Shown: positions 23,586 through 37,911, numbered from the stretch's first letter. The stretch is 64,000 nt of DNA from Punctularia strigosozonata HHB-11173 SS5 (GCF_000264995.1 NW_006767439.1:590961-654960), one strand, 5' to 3'. Numbers and translations: made by a program. The notes: generated by a model from the sequence alone, not told the origin.

Positions 23586-26110
23586 ATGGCGGTCTGGTCA
23601 AAGCTTGCTGTGCTCCCCGTTCTCGCTGGTCTCGCGTCGACGGCCATCGCGTCTGCGGTCGACTTGTCCAATATCGTTGAAATCGACGTGCGCGCGAGCG
23701 ATCCCTGCACGAAGATTGCTGGTGTCAAGTGGGCAGCACCAGCGGACGTCCGGGCTTGCTACGTGTCTTTCCCCGTGAACCAGACCGAGAAGGCGAACGT
23801 GAGTGCTCGGTATCGCTTGCCAAGAATTCTCTACTGCATGACGATGTGTAACTGATTGCGGCTACGTGATGCCCAGATCATCGAGGTGGTTACGAAAACT
23901 CTGGCCTTCCACACCTCCGTGAACTACGAGTTCCTTGCCCCCTTGCCCTTCAGCCTGGATGTCCATGAAGATGTGTTGGGTGACCTGTCCCGTATCTCCA
24001 AGCAGTCCTACAACTCCGATTTCGACTTGCATATCGACCTCAGTAGGACGCTTAAGCGGCTCATGGACGGTCATTGCGTCTACATCAATGATTGCTACGA
24101 CTGTGAGCTCGTTCGACATCCTTCTCCGCGGATCCTGCTTGACTTGTGTGCTCCTCAGCCACCTTTGTGACGTACCTGCCTACCCCGCTTAGCGTCCTCA
24201 CGGACTCCAACGGCCTTCAGTCCATTCACATTGCTCCAGAAGCATTCACTGTTGCTTCCGTGGAGTTCGCCGACGAGATCCAGGTGTGGCAAGACGCGCT
24301 CCCTTGTTCGCTGAAGGGCAAGCTTGCATCTGTAAGTCTCGGTTGTTGTGCGAGGTTGCACGTACAAGCTGATGCACATTTGTTCTACTTATGCAGTTAT
24401 CCGGTGCCAAGGTTCTCGCCATCAATGGGCTTGATCCCTGGATCGCAGTAGACTCCAACGCAGCCATCGCTGGCTCGTTCCAGGGCTTTGGCACGCGTCA
24501 AAACGGCTTCTTCTCCTCCTACAACGCGGCCTCCACCGGCTGGACGTACATCTTGGGCCAGTTCGCCCAGCAGTCCCTCCCCCTGACCGATTCGGCCACA
24601 CTAACGCTTCAGCTGACCAACTCGAGCCGGATCGTGACCGTGACCCTTCCGTACAGGAGCCGGATCAATACCGCCACGGTCAACTTCACCGACTCCGCGA
24701 GCTTCCGAGCTAACAATTGCCGCGCTGTGGACGGCACGAACGGCGAGGATCTCAACGACAAGAGCGCGAAGCGATCCATCGGCGACGACGACAGCGCCGT
24801 GAAGCCCGTCGGCAAGTTCCAGCAACAGCCCGCCATTACCTCGGCTGCGGACAGGAGGAACCAGCCCGTGTCCGTCATCCTTGACTCTACGCCCCTGCTA
24901 GACGTTGCGCTCCCACCCGGACTGACGCCCTCCAACCCGCTCAACGGGTCGAGCGGCGTTGCGCAGTTCTTCTTGCTGAACGACACCGAGAAGACTGGCG
25001 TGCTCGCGCTGGGCAGTTTCTCCGCGAGCAGCCTCGTGACGCTGCAGAATGCGCTGTTAGTGGGACTCCAAGGATTGAAAAGCCAGGGCGCGACAAGGCT
25101 GATCGTCGACGTGAGCAACAACGGTGGAGGCTTCATCTGCATTGCACACTGGCTGCACCGGATCGTACGTCCAGTCAATCCCTCCCTCTGTATATTCACT
25201 GAAACTTACGATGTCCACGACCAGATTTCCGGCCCAAAGTCCACTACTGTTCCTCAAGCTGGCCTGGACACCAAGACCCGGGACGGTCCACTCGCACAGT
25301 TGATCGTTCAGAAGATCGTGGAGAACGATAAGGATCCAGAGGGCCAGTTGCTGTACAACCCGATCAAATGGACATTCGCGAACAACACCCCCATTCCTGC
25401 CGGCACAGACTGGCTTCAGCCCCCGGTGAAGACCGTTATCAACGGCAGGCAAGATGCCTTCAGCCAGCGGTAGGCAATCCTTCGTACCGCTTGTGTCTTG
25501 TAGCGGGACTTATCGAGATGTTGTCCCTAGCCTTGGGCAAGAATGCCAGCCCTTCTCCCAGGACCCGCCTGATGAGGCACTCTTTTCCGCGTCCAACGTC
25601 GCCATCGTCTCTAACGGTCGTTGCGCCTCCTCGTGCTCGCTCTTCTCCATAACGATGGCCAAAGAGGAGGGTGCCAAAACAGTCGTCTACGGCGGTAAGC
25701 AGTCCATCCCCCAGCAGTACTGCGGCACCGTCGGCGGCCAGAGCACGGACTTCTCCACCATCGACACCGAAGTGAAAACCACCGGCCTCAAGAACCACAG
25801 CCTCGCGCCTCCTGACTTGTGCGTCTCGCTTCGTTGCAAGAATGTTGATTCGGCGAAGTCTGACAGGGCCATGCGTTGTAGCTTGACCAACAGCGTACAA
25901 GGTATCACTTGGAGATTGGCATTCGGCGTGCAGAACACGCAGCAGCCGGAGGAGTGGCAGAATCATCCAGCGGACTTCAACTTGCCTTTGAGAGCCGAAA
26001 CGTAGGTCGTCGCTCGAGCCTGTAGAGATGCATGCTAACGTGAGGCCCTGAACAGTGTCAACAACCCGATTGTAATCTGGGAGGACGTCGCGAGTACTGT
26101 ATGGGGATAA
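23586..26110 (+). CDS. Secreted peptidase S41-family (tail-specific protease-like) protein
   Basis: Eight exons (23586-23798, 23877-24102, 24159-24331, 24397-25164, 25225-25469, 25531-25818, 25882-26001, 26056-26110) give 695 aa with all phases consistent. The N-terminus MAVWSKLAVLPVLAGLASTAIASA is a signal peptide, so the product is secreted. The middle carries LSGAKVLAINGLDPW, a PDZ-like segment seen in S41 proteins. The C-terminal half has RLIVDVSNNGGGFICIAHW (the conserved D-x-x-N-N-G-G strand) and SNGRCASSCSLFS, where the Ser before Cys is the expected nucleophile. Several N-glycosylation sites are present. Fungal members are annotated as S41 peptidases but few have been tested, so protease activity is inferred. 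It ends VNNPIVIWEDVASTVWG. No partner gene is evident next to it. Confidence 0.9.
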
Positions 26111-27632
26111 TGTGTCACAACCCCTGCCCCTTCGACCAGATCATAAAGGGCAACTTCGAGAGGACAAAACCCATGGAGGAGGGCAATGGGTGTCATCATC
26201 ATGAGCATAATAACAATGACATGCATGGGTAAGTATCAGCAAGACGCTATCGAGAAGCGCAGGCGTAGAAAAAATTGTCCACGACGACCAAGAATAGTCT
26301 GAATCGAGTTACGCGGAGGTTATCCACGCGCCGCGAAGTGCACTGAAGGGCTCATCGCCATGCATCCGCTGCGGTTTCCTTCATCTGCATGTCCCTGCAC
26401 CTTGCGATGAAGGGTCACGATGAATCTAAAGGGCTTCCCTGCGGGGCCTGCACCTCCAGGACAACGTTTGCACGATCGGAACCATGGATGCATCTGTAGC
26501 TATGAGCCCGAGCCCCGCAACGTTCTCCCGATGCCAGCAACGAGCATCCCTCAATGCCTAAGTGGACGCGATGATAAACATCACTGAGCCACTGCGGGCA
26601 CGTCGTCGGGAACACGACACTCGGTCGGCTGATTTCCTGGTGCGTTGCGTGGCCTGTTATGGCGGACCCGGCTAGAGTCGATGTATAGGATGGACCCCAG
26701 GAGCAGCATACTCAGACCTTAGCCCACTCGCAAGCCTAGATGTTTGAGCATCTGTGCGGGACGAGTATCGCGGCTTTCGGTCGTCGCGGTGTGATGAGAG
26801 ACAGTGGCTGGTTTGGCCACGTATAAATATAAGTAATTATGTAATATAAACGTGACACGTGAATTGACGAAGTTCAGCTTCAATTATACCTGTGAATCAT
26901 GATGGACCAGCATGTCCTCCTGGGGGTATGACCGATGCCCAGTATTTATCAGCAGAGACTACGCATTGACCATTGGAGGAGTCCATAGGGAAGGTGGGTC
27001 ATGGACGACGAGAATTGCCAGACACATTTTGCTTCGACAATAAGTAATAATGTTTGGTGGCGCCATCATCGGCGGAACAGCTCTAGAACCCTGAGAACGC
27101 CGTCTGATTCCCGCAGGGGGGCTTGCATCCGCCCGCGCGTAATGTTGAAGCTTTACCCACGTTGGGAAGTCAATTTGAGCAACGCTTCACTGTCGTTGCA
27201 TGATGCGTGGAGAAGTGCCCAAGCTTTCGTTTTCCAGGCGGCCGGCCAATCGGTTGCAGTCGGATGCGCACTCGTTCACGACATGCAATGAGCATGTTTA
27301 CCGAAAGCGCTGAGCTTCACTTATGTAGTTCCATCTGCTGTATCGCAATTGTGGGAGGTTGCGATGGCCGATCATCGTGAACGGATACCAGACCGAGCTC
27401 GAGTTCAAAGACATCGTCGACTTCGCAGCCAAACCGGTCCAGGGTCGTAGTCTCCCACGCTGGGCGGTCCGTGTACCGTTTTTGAAGGCGTGAAGAGCAG
27501 CGGACAAAAGCGATCTTCAGTGAAAGTCCAGATTCCACATCTCGGTCTGCACGTTTGCGGCTCTATGATTATTTTATACAGATCGATTCGCTACATCCTG
27601 ATAGAGCGAGGCATCTATATGCGAGCTATAAT
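26111..27632. other. Intergenic region between convergent genes, 1.5 kb
   Basis: Lies between the 3' ends of the S41 gene and the flavin oxidoreductase gene. No coding exon could be supported. An AT-rich patch lies at about 26820-26890. Confidence 0.55.
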
Positions 27633-29069
<1,437 letters not shown>

Positions 29070-29569
29070 GGTGCGAATGGAGATAAGATCGGAGCACGGA
29101 ATCAAGAGGAGATTGCAGATGTGGGACGCAATCTGACCGCAGCGGCTCTTATAGGCATAGCGAGGCCTTGGGCTGACAGAATGACAAAGAAACTACCAGA
29201 AAATAAGCTGGCTGACATATGCGAACCACTCTCGAGGAAACGTTTTCGCGGGAGGATGTGTGTCGAGATCACGCCAGGCCAGCCGCGAGTCCGATTCGGG
29301 TCAATCGATGGCCGTTCATGGGCACCTCACTGACGAGCACGTGTGCATTATCGACGACCCGCGATCAATATTTCAATGACGGCTTTAAAGCTTGAAGCTT
29401 GAAGCTCCTTAATCCTATGTTCCTAGAGCTAGCATTGGTAAGACACGGAGTTTGACGCGCCCGTTACTTGCATATACGTTTTCGACAGACACGCTTGCTA
29501 ATGCTACTTAGCATGGGGACAATGGTCAAACTGCCAATGTTTAGCGATATATACATATAGATTACAAGA
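29070..29569. other. Intergenic region, 500 bp
   Basis: Promoter of the oxidoreductase on one side and 3' flank of SEC11 on the other. A short direct repeat GCTTGAAGCTTGAAGCT occurs near 29390-29407. No gene seen. Confidence 0.55.
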
Positions 29570-30427
29570 TTATTCACGCTGTACAAGCGCCAACAATCCC
29601 AGCCCTCCAAGTAACGCGTACTTCAGCTGCGGAAAGTCATTCTGCAGAACAATTAGTTATGGCAGCACCGCGACCAACAGAAGAGCGAACGCGTACCATA
29701 GCAATGGTGACATAGCCGATGTATGGCATGAACCTACATCACAGATCATAAGTTCGTCGTAGCCAACGAGTGAGCAAGGAGTCATACCCTCGAACTTTAC
29801 CAACGATGTGCTTGCGCTCCAGCCATTCCAAACCTTGGTAGAGCTCGATGTCGTCGATGTAGTTGTTGTCGCCCTTGGTTAATAACAGTTGCTCGCTCGC
29901 CAGCGGACTTGCTTGAACGGTACTGGATTGACGGTTCGACTTGGTCAGCTCATGGCGATTTGGAAGTACACTGGACAGAACACGTACCCCTTCTCGTTAA
30001 CAACTACATCATGCGTCTCCAATACCCGGTGGACGATCGGTATGTCCGCCCCTGGTACTTTGTATACCGTTATGTCGCCCGTGTGATATCGTTCGTGCGC
30101 GGGGTTTGTCAAGAAGAGAAGATCGCCACGGTAGAATGCTGGCTCCATGGAACCGCTGAGGACCGGTTAGGTGACGACACCAGTGATGATACCATGACTG
30201 GAGAGACGGACCTCAGGACCACGACTATCGGTGATTCAGTATTCGTCAACAGCCCAAGTCCTTTCCAAATCATCAAGCCAGACGCGAGGACCGACGCGAA
30301 GTTCAGTAGTTGTAGTAGGACCTGCGGTAGCAGCTTCAGCATTCAGGAGTCTGGGAATCGCTGAGCGGGCAGTATTTACATGACGGAATCCAAGCCTCTT
30401 GAACGCCTTGATCTCTTCTGAGAACAT
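29570..30427 (-). CDS. SEC11: Signal peptidase complex catalytic subunit Sec11
   Basis: Six small exons (30380-30427, 30212-30321, 29988-30155, 29788-29895, 29697-29733, 29570-29641) give 180 aa, near the 167-180 usual for fungi. It is the serine protease of the ER signal peptidase complex, removing signal peptides in the lumen. Seen: [16 protein letters not shown] (cytosolic tip), [20 protein letters not shown] (the single anchor helix), [20 protein letters not shown] with the catalytic Ser in [16 protein letters not shown] with the His, [14 protein letters not shown] with the Asp pair, and a C-terminal hydrophobic helix [20 protein letters not shown] ending ALVQRE. The 37-nt and 48-nt exons would be missed by simple ORF calling. 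Confidence 0.95.
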
Positions 30428-30773
30428 TGCAATTGCGAGTCGAGGTTTAGGACAAGGATGAAGCGCTTGAACACCCTTGGGGCAGCGACTTGGGGCTGTC
30501 GTGGCATGTACAGCCACTCCGTTGAAATCGGGAGTAATCCTGACCCGATTGCATCGACGTAACATGATACAGGCGTTGAAAAGCTTCAGAGAACCAGACA
30601 CGTTCGAATCATATGGGTAGTAGTGGCAACCTAATACGTAGTCGATACAATGCGACAGCAAACATATGATACAAAACGATTAAGTCGTCACGGAAGCGAA
30701 GTCCATGCAATGGCCACGTAGTAAGCGATGAACGACACGTTACTCGGTCAAGAACAACCTCCGTAGATAAATC
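30428..30773. other. Spacer between SEC11 and the Zn2Cys6 gene
   Basis: 346 bp between two minus-strand genes, expected to contain the SEC11 promoter. No conserved element identified. Confidence 0.5.
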
Positions 30774-32026
30774 TCAAGCAGCCATTAATCCCGCTTCCAC
30801 TCTCTTTTCTTCATTGTCAGTATCGTTGTCCCCTTCCGCATCCTCATCCTCATCAGCGCTTTTTCCGTCGTTCTTCACATCGCTCTGCTTCCCAATACTC
30901 GATTTTGCCGGAGAACCACCGCCCGAAAGGCTCCCGTCCTTCGGCGGTGACATGGGCTGCGCGTAAGGTATATGCGGAGGCATCGGGTAGCCCGGCGCGA
31001 ACGGCGGATAAGGTTGCATCGGATAGGGCATCGGCATCCCGGGCATCGGCATAGGCATATAGAACGGCGGTGCAGCGTGTAACGGCGGCGAATGGCTCGG
31101 ACCTGCGCTAGCGCTTGCATCTCCCGGCATTGTAACAGGCACCAAAGGTGGACCACCAGGAGGGACGGGGACGGGGGTTTGTTGCGCTTGCTCTTGACCG
31201 GGTGCGGGCGCCGCCCAAGACGGGGGGCCTGTGTAGAGAAATGGATAATAGCCCTCTGGAGGAGGCATCGAAGGCGCGACAGCAAGGGGAGGTTGCCACT
31301 CTCCCTTTTCGTTCGCTGTTAGAGCTGTGAAGCAGAGTCAGCGCGTTCTATGACGAACGCGTGGTTGCGTTGGTGAAATGCGCACGTTGAGGGACGTCTG
31401 GCGGCGGAACCTTGTTCTTGCGCTTGTATGGCCCGCGTTTGATGCCTCTCTGGCGCTCTTTACGGATGCCGTCCTTACACAGTTCAGGCATGCCATATTT
31501 GACGCATCTTTGACAGGGTCGTGAGTCGTCGCAGCGTTTGCATGCCGATGCGCAATTGGTGCACTACCGAAAACGATCAACACACAGCGGCAAGAATAGC
31601 ACCAAGATGAACTGACAGCTTGTTTCACTTGTTTTCGCTTCGGTCTATTTGGGTCGGTCTGAGCTCCTTGAGTGGGCGTATACGTTGCTGGTGACGAGTG
31701 AGTACTGCGCAAGTGCATCAACATGAAGCTCTCGTACCCGTGGTGGGTGCTGGTGGCGAAGCAGGAGCCGGCTGCGGTTCGCCAGTGGTTGGCGGCATTG
31801 GTGCGGGATAGGGCATGTACATGAAACCTGGCGGCAACGGCGGCAGTCCGATCACGTATGTCGCAGGACCGTTCGGGTGCCCATCAGGACCAGGAGGCGG
31901 AGGGGCCGCAAAGAACGGCGGTGGAGGATACGGCACTGCGCCAGGCGGAGGATACCCGTACGGCGGGGGCGGGTAGACTACATGCGATTGCTGGGGAGGC
32001 GAGGACTGCGGTTGCTCGCTAGCCAT
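30774..32026 (-). CDS. Proline-rich Zn2Cys6 transcription factor
   Basis: Four exons (31738-32026, 31617-31687, 31386-31563, 30774-31324) give 362 aa in frame. The third exon begins exactly at the metal cluster (residues about 121-149): C-x2-C-x6-C-x5-C-x2-C-x8-C with one extra Cys, preceded by RPKRKQVKQA and followed by the basic KERQRGIKRGPYKRK. This is the DNA-binding layout of Gal4-type fungal regulators, and the R-K-E-R-x-x-G-I-K-R-G-P-Y-K-R-K tail matches a conserved subgroup with a short cluster near the N-terminus. Both flanks are very Pro/Tyr/Met-rich low complexity (PPPPYGYPPPG, MPMPMPGMPMPYPM), typical of activation or condensate-forming segments. The C-terminus is highly acidic. 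No middle homology region or dimer coil is visible. Nuclear regulator; targets unknown. Confidence 0.88.
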
Positions 32027-33656
32027 GGCGTCGGTGATGCCAGCGGTCTTCGCTCCAGTGGTTTTGACGTGTCTCGAAAGCAGATTCTGCAGCCATGGCG
32101 GACGTTAGCGAGAGGTCAAGGAGAGTGGTGAGCTTGAAAGGCCCAACAGCGACACTCCGACTGAAAAATATGCTGTCCGCTCCGTCGCCGACCGATCCGT
32201 GTTCCTTGGCTCACCTCAGCGCCGCTACGCCTCTTTGAGTCTCCGCTTGTTGCTTCTGGTCCTTCGGTGTCTGTCTCTTCGCGCGGTCCGTCTTAATGTT
32301 TATTGGGGTGTTCGTTGCGTACGCCGTCGATTTCGTGTCGAGAGGCGCTGAGAGCACGTGTACTGGTAAGACGAGAGTATATCTTTGGGAATATCGCGCC
32401 TTTGCCTGTTTGCGGCCCCTTCGGCATCGGCGCTGCTGCGTGCTGTGCGGGTGCACTAGATATTCATTCGGTCCACCTCGCCCAGAACTACGACTCTACA
32501 CTGCACTTCACGAAAACTAGGACCGCGTAGATCACAGATTGAAGCCACACGGTTGCAGTGCGTTCCACATTCTCAATCACAATGATGGCCGCCGGGTTCG
32601 TGGGCAACAGCACCTCTTACCTCTGGGACAGCTGGTGACCTTCTCGGAACTCCTCGCCATTCAATCTCTAGCGGACATCGCCAAGCTCTAAGCTATTCTC
32701 GTCTTGCTAGCTGCAAAGATACTAACGCAACCAAACTAAGCTTATGGAGGTTGAGTATGTGAATTTCCGTTCCGTCAGGTGCTCATAGACCTAAGACAGT
32801 GCATGCCCAGATTAAAGTCAGCATGACTGCGAGGCGTGTTTATGACCATATATATTTCTTGACGACACCTCTGTGTGCGTGATCCCCGCATACACACGAC
32901 CATGTGGATATGTTGTTCCACGATGCTCTGCGTTTTCCCCGAGAAGGTGATCATCCCGAGTAGCTGTTCCTTGAATCTTTTTTCCTCTCTACGGCATATG
33001 ACTTCCTTCACGAAAACACCTCCGAGCTTTGTCTGGCCGGGAGCATAGTAAGTGTTCGAGAACGCCAGTGAATATTTGGATCTTTGTTAAGAATAGTATC
33101 ATCGCTCTCACCCGATATGGGATGGCCATGAGTCAGGCTCATGTACTCTACAGCAGTAATGTCCAAGTCACCGACTAGCTGCATGTCAAGTTCCAAGTCG
33201 CGGATGCATTTCCGCTTTATAATCCTCAACGCCAAACGTCGGATACCGAGATATAGTTCACCGAGCATGGCGGTGTCGCTTAGGTACACGCTCGCCTTGG
33301 TTCTGGATTCTCCCAAGTCATATACTTAACTATGTAGTACTACAGTAACAATAGGGCTTATCCACGCTAAGTATCAATGCTGATGCACGCGAATGGTCCC
33401 TATGAAGTCAGGCAAAATTTAATCTGAATGCTCAATCCATTTGTCCATAAGCAATTCATATCTTCAGCTCAACAACCTATTTATGGGATTGTGTCGACAA
33501 CTGCAACACGGCCTTCTATGTAAGTAGTTCTCGTCTCCAGAGCTTGAGTACCGACGTTGGAACTCCGACGAATGTGAGAATTGGGGCCAAAACTTCGCGC
33601 GCGTAAGCGCCCGCTCTTTGTCACGGCCAGTCTCCTCTCCCGTCAGCGCCTCCAAC
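32027..33656. other. Intergenic region between divergent genes, 1.6 kb
   Basis: Contains the promoters of the Zn2Cys6 gene and of the RRM gene. A 102-codon minus-strand frame at 33008-33316 has no recognisable motif or splice partner and is not called. Confidence 0.5.
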
Positions 33657-36181
33657 ATGGACATCGATATGAAGAACAAGGACGATGTTGACGAGAAGAA
33701 GGATTCCAGAGAAAGGGATCGTGACTACGATAGAGACCGCGAGGACCGCGATAGGCCGAGCAGCAGGAGAGAGAGGGACACCCGCGATCCTCGCGACCCT
33801 CGAGACCGGCCGCGCGACTCTGGTACATGAACATTGCTCCAGGATAGTGAAGAGGCTAAATACCACTTCTATCGTACAGGGCGCAGCCGCCGAGGCGATC
33901 ACTATGCTCCGGATGACAGGCGCAACGGGGAGGTAAGTCTGCTTCGCTATGGGCAAATCTGCGCCGTCATCCTCACGCGTTGTACAGCGGCGGCGACGCT
34001 CTCGCTCTAGGTCCCGTTCGCGATCTAGGCGTCGTTCCAATTCGCCGCGGCGCCGATCCCGCCGTTCATCCCGTTCGAGGTCGAGTCCGCGCTCCCGTAG
34101 TCGCTCGCGCAGCCGCGAACGCAGCCGCCGGGACGAACCCTATCCTCGGTCGCTCGGAGGGCCTATGAACGCGCCGCACGAGGAGGCCGTCGAGTTTGCA
34201 AAGCAGAGCAAGCGCGAAAACCGGGTCTACGTTGGCAACCTCAGCTACGACGTCAAGTATCGTGACCTGATGGAATTCATGAGGGGAGGTGGGTTGGGGA
34301 AATCTCAGCTTAGTTTTTGGATCGGATTGGATTTCGAGTTGTTGTTGTGGTGGATGCGGCCGTTTCGTTCACTGGAGAGGATGCCATCTCGCATGCAACA
34401 TCTGGGTCTCTCGAGGAGGTCGGAAGCGGAGTTGTGTTTGGAGGCGCTAATCGCGATTGAGAGGATGTCGTCTGGCTTGCCGGTGCAACATATGGGTCTC
34501 TTGAGGAGGTCGGACGCGGAGTTGTGCTTTGAGACGATGAATGGGTTGGCTCCTATACATTTTTGGCTCGGTGATGGGTAAAGGGATAGGTTATTGATCG
34601 GAGCTTTCTATTGGGGTTATTAGCTGGTGAGGTATTGTTCGCCGAAGTCCTGGTTACGCCAACTGGCGTTTCGAAGGGTTGCGGGTACGTTTCAATTCGC
34701 TCCACCGTCTTATTCTTCGCTCTGACAAATTGTCATCAGTATTGTGGAGTTCGCCTCCCAGGAGGACGCTCAGCGCGCGGTCCGAGAACTTTCGGAGGTG
34801 CCGCTGCTCGGCCGCCCCGTCTTCATTCGCGAGGTCCGCCGCTGTTGTTTCCTTGACGCTACCGTGGTTGCTGATTCTATTCGTAGGATCGCGAAAATGA
34901 GTCTCGTTTCGGCGCGACCCCGGTTCCTGGCAAGATAGGTATGGCTATGGCAGGCCGTGGTCTTAACGCCGCTCCACCTCCTCGCCCTGCGTCTCACAAT
35001 GCTTTCGCGGGCAATAACCCAGGGAACCAGTTGTACGTTGGAAATGTGAGCTTATGAATGCTTTCGATTGCTGGACCAAGTAACGAATGGTGGCGTAAAT
35101 CAGCTACCCTACCAGGCGGGTTGGCAAGACCTGAAGGATTTGTTCCGCTCCGCTGGAAACATCATCCGCGCTGATATCAATATTGCGCCCGACGGTCGCC
35201 CTAAGGGCTCTGGTACTGTCATCTTCGAAACTGCAAAGGACGCGCAGAATGCTATCAGTATGTATCGGTTTTATGGATCCAATATCGCGTTTCACTCGAT
35301 ACTAAACTCGACGATAGATATGTACAACGGCTTCGATTGGTACGGTCGGATCCTCGAAGTCCGAGAGGTGAATCCTCAGAGAACTTCCCTGATGGTACAC
35401 GATTCACATTCATTGCCATCATAGGACCGCTACGCTGGCCTTTCTGGCCCCGGATCCTTCCGAGGCGGATTGCGTGGCGGCCTCCGTGGTGGACTTCGCG
35501 GCGCAGGACGCGGGCTTGGAGGTCGTGGAGGTTTCGGTGGACGAGGCGGCTACGGCGCCAGCGGCGGTCGTGACGTCTCCAATTCCGATTTGTACGCGCC
35601 CTACTCCGGCCCCGATGCAGGTGGGTCCGGCATGCGTGCTGATGACTATGGTGCTGGGTATGGCAATGGGTATGGCGGCGGCTTTGGCGGCGCCGTCGTT
35701 GACGCAGAACCTAGTCAGCAGATCATGGTTCGAAATGTGAGTCTTCAGGTGTCGCTTATGCAATTCTTTCATGACTGATATACCTGACATTAGCTCCCGT
35801 GGTCTACCGCTAACGAGGATCTGGTGGAATTGTTTGAGACGACGGGTCAGGTCGAGCTGGCTGAAATCCTCTTCGACGGAACTCGGTCGAAAGGGATGGG
35901 TGTCGTGCAATTTGCTCAGGTCGCGGAGGCGGAGACTGCTATCGGTAAATCCAAGCGACTTCCTTCCGCATGTTGTCACTGATGCAAACTTATCACAGCC
36001 AAATTCCAGTCGTACGTGTACGGTGGCAGACCGTTAGGTATGTGCTTCCCAGCACCTAATTCCGGGGCGATCGTTGCTCACATCAGCTGCAGACGTACGC
36101 TTCAACGATCGCTGGCATACCTTCACCCCGACCGCGGCCAAGGGCGGTCAGGTTGCCCCCATGCAGACGGAGGCAGCGTAA
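33657..36181 (+). CDS. SR-like RNA-binding protein with three RRMs (Gbp2/Hrb1 type)
   Basis: Twelve exons (33657-33822, 33880-33932, 33988-34288, 34624-34684, 34740-34833, 34887-35045, 35104-35257, 35318-35367, 35425-35736, 35794-35944, 35999-36037, 36093-36181) give 542 aa with every phase fitting. The N-terminus is a D/R/E repeat followed by a long RS domain. RRM1 begins NRVYVGNLSYDVKYRDL and continues GCGIVEFASQEDAQRAV. RRM2 has NQLYVGNLPYQAGWQDLKDL and SGTVIFETAKDAQNAI. An RGG/FGGRGG-rich linker leads to RRM3 (QQIMVRNLPWSTANEDLVEL, GMGVVQFAQVAEAETAI). Order and spacing match yeast Gbp2/Hrb1, which load on mRNA with TREX and guard spliced-mRNA export. The intron at 34289-34623 is unusually long (335 nt) and holds a tandem repeat. 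Confidence 0.92.
34375..34545 (+). repeat. Tandem duplication (about 84 bp x 2) inside an intron
   Basis: Two adjacent units starting GAGAGGATG at 34375 and 34459 share most positions (CAACAT-TGGGTCTCT, GAGGAGGTCGGA-GCGGAGTTGTG). They lie wholly within the 335-nt intron of the RRM gene, between the two halves of RRM1, and account for much of its unusual length. The segment stays open in one frame. Confidence 0.85.
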
Positions 36182-36628
36182 GAGGACCTGGAGCGCCTGT
36201 TCATATAAAAGGGTGCTTTTGCACCCAAGTACAATTCTTGCGCGATGCAGCGGATACATTGATAAGTCTGAACATGTGTTCCGTATCCTTGCTATGCTAT
36301 GTATTATGGTGCCGCTAATGCAATAAATCGCGTGGTTCATACACCCCGGCATGTGCAAAGTGCAACCCCACGACAGGGCTAGCTCCTTAAGCTTGCTCCA
36401 TACACGATGGACTGCACAAGCTGCCTTTCTCGTCTGCTTATCTGGAGAAGACTGCAAACCATCTATGATTGAGGACGTGTAACTCGTTCCCATCGCTATC
36501 GCACGCGGCCTCTCACATGATACGGGTGCCACTTTGCACGGCACCCCGTACTTCGAATTCAACATCCTTGGTCCTTGAACCTGTCAGCCTACGCCTCTTG
36601 GTTTAGGGCGTTGGTTCAACCAGTAACG
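36182..36628. other. Intergenic region, 447 bp
   Basis: 3' flank of the RRM gene and 5' flank of the hydrolase gene, which runs in the same direction. No further feature seen. Confidence 0.5.
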
Positions 36629-37911
36629 ATGGTGTTCGAATATCGGCATCAACCTTTCAAAGCGCTCTATCTTGCCTATCAAACAATAACCACATTACTG
36701 TTTCGTTATCCCTTATGGGCACTGTACTACCTATTCAGACGTCCACGTCCTACTTGGACGTTTTCAAGGAGCTTTAAGACGGCACTGAGGCGGCATGAGG
36801 GCAACGTGTTCAACAAGTGAGCATATATGGGATCGTTTACTATATGACCAAAGTCTGACGGCCATCGGCATCCTTCTGGTCTTCTGTTCATAGGATAGGC
36901 CCGCCGAGCCTTGTAGGCCCAAATCACAAGGCTATCGTACAAAACCTCGCAACCCCTGGGATTTGGATTGAGCCGATCCTACCGCCACTACTCCTCGGCG
37001 AGATCAAGACATACGCCGAGCAAGCAAATGTGCAGCCGATACGGATTCCGGGCTATTGGCTGCACTCCACCTCTCCGTCGAAGACTGTTCCGGCATATTC
37101 TCCTCCTACTCCAGGAGAGAAGGTTATCATGGCGCTTCACGGTGGCGCGTATACGAAGCTCTCGGCCGCTCCAGGAGCGGACGGCACTACCAACATAGTG
37201 AAGGGCTTTTTGGAGCACGTACCTTCGGTGAAGCGTACTTTCAGCGTGGAGTATCGTCTGTCCATCGGCGAACCTTACAAGCCGGAGAACCCATTCCCTG
37301 CCGTTTTGATAGACGCACTCGCGGGATATGTCTATCTCACGAAGACGGCAGGGTTTGATCCCAAAGACATCATTATCGAAGGCGATTCTGCGGGAGCGAA
37401 TCTCGTACTCGCTTTGACGCGTTACCTAGTCCAATATGGCGCCGACGGGGCCGCCCTCGGTCTCCCACCTCCACCCTCTGCGATCATCCTCCTTTCGCCC
37501 TGGGCCGACCTTGGCGGGTCTCACAACGGCCCAGGTACATCACATGAACTCAATGCACACTCTGACTTCCTGGCCAACAAAGGCGAAGATGGAATAGGCT
37601 ATTCTGCTCGAGCATTCGTACAGCCATTCGGGGAGTCATTCGCTCGCACGAGTCCATGGATATCCCCAGCGTCATTGCATATCAAGGATGCATCGTTCGC
37701 GGGTTTCCCTCCCACGTTTATCAACGCTGGAGGTGCGGAGAAGTTGCTGGATGCGATCAAGACACTCAATCTGCGTATGAGGCAAAGTGGGGTGAAAGTC
37801 ACCTACGACGAAGCTCCCGACGGTTTCCACGACTACGTCGGATTCGACTGGTTCGAGCCTGAGCGAACGGAGACGCTGAAGCGTATCGCGAAGTGGGTTG
37901 AGGCAAACTAG
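36629..37911 (+). CDS. Alpha/beta-hydrolase fold-3 protein (hormone-sensitive-lipase group)
   Basis: Two exons (36629-36816, 36894-37911) give 401 aa. This esterase/lipase group hydrolyses carboxyl esters of small or lipid substrates. The N-terminus MVFEYRHQPFKALYLAYQT and the following LLFRYPLWALYYLF form a hydrophobic anchor, so the protein is probably attached to a membrane such as the ER. The oxyanion element is HGGAY (HGGG in many relatives), the nucleophile is in GDSAG at about residue 220, and the His is in PDGFHDYVGF near the C-terminus. The acid residue is probably the Asp of EKLLDAI, as in related fungal enzymes. The first ATG (36629) is used because upstream sequence has none in frame. 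Substrate unknown. Confidence 0.92.

Noticed and set aside
35419-35979. 186-codon minus-strand frame across the third RRM region
   Set aside because: Runs through introns and exons of the plus-strand gene and encodes only low-complexity Ser/Thr/Ala sequence.
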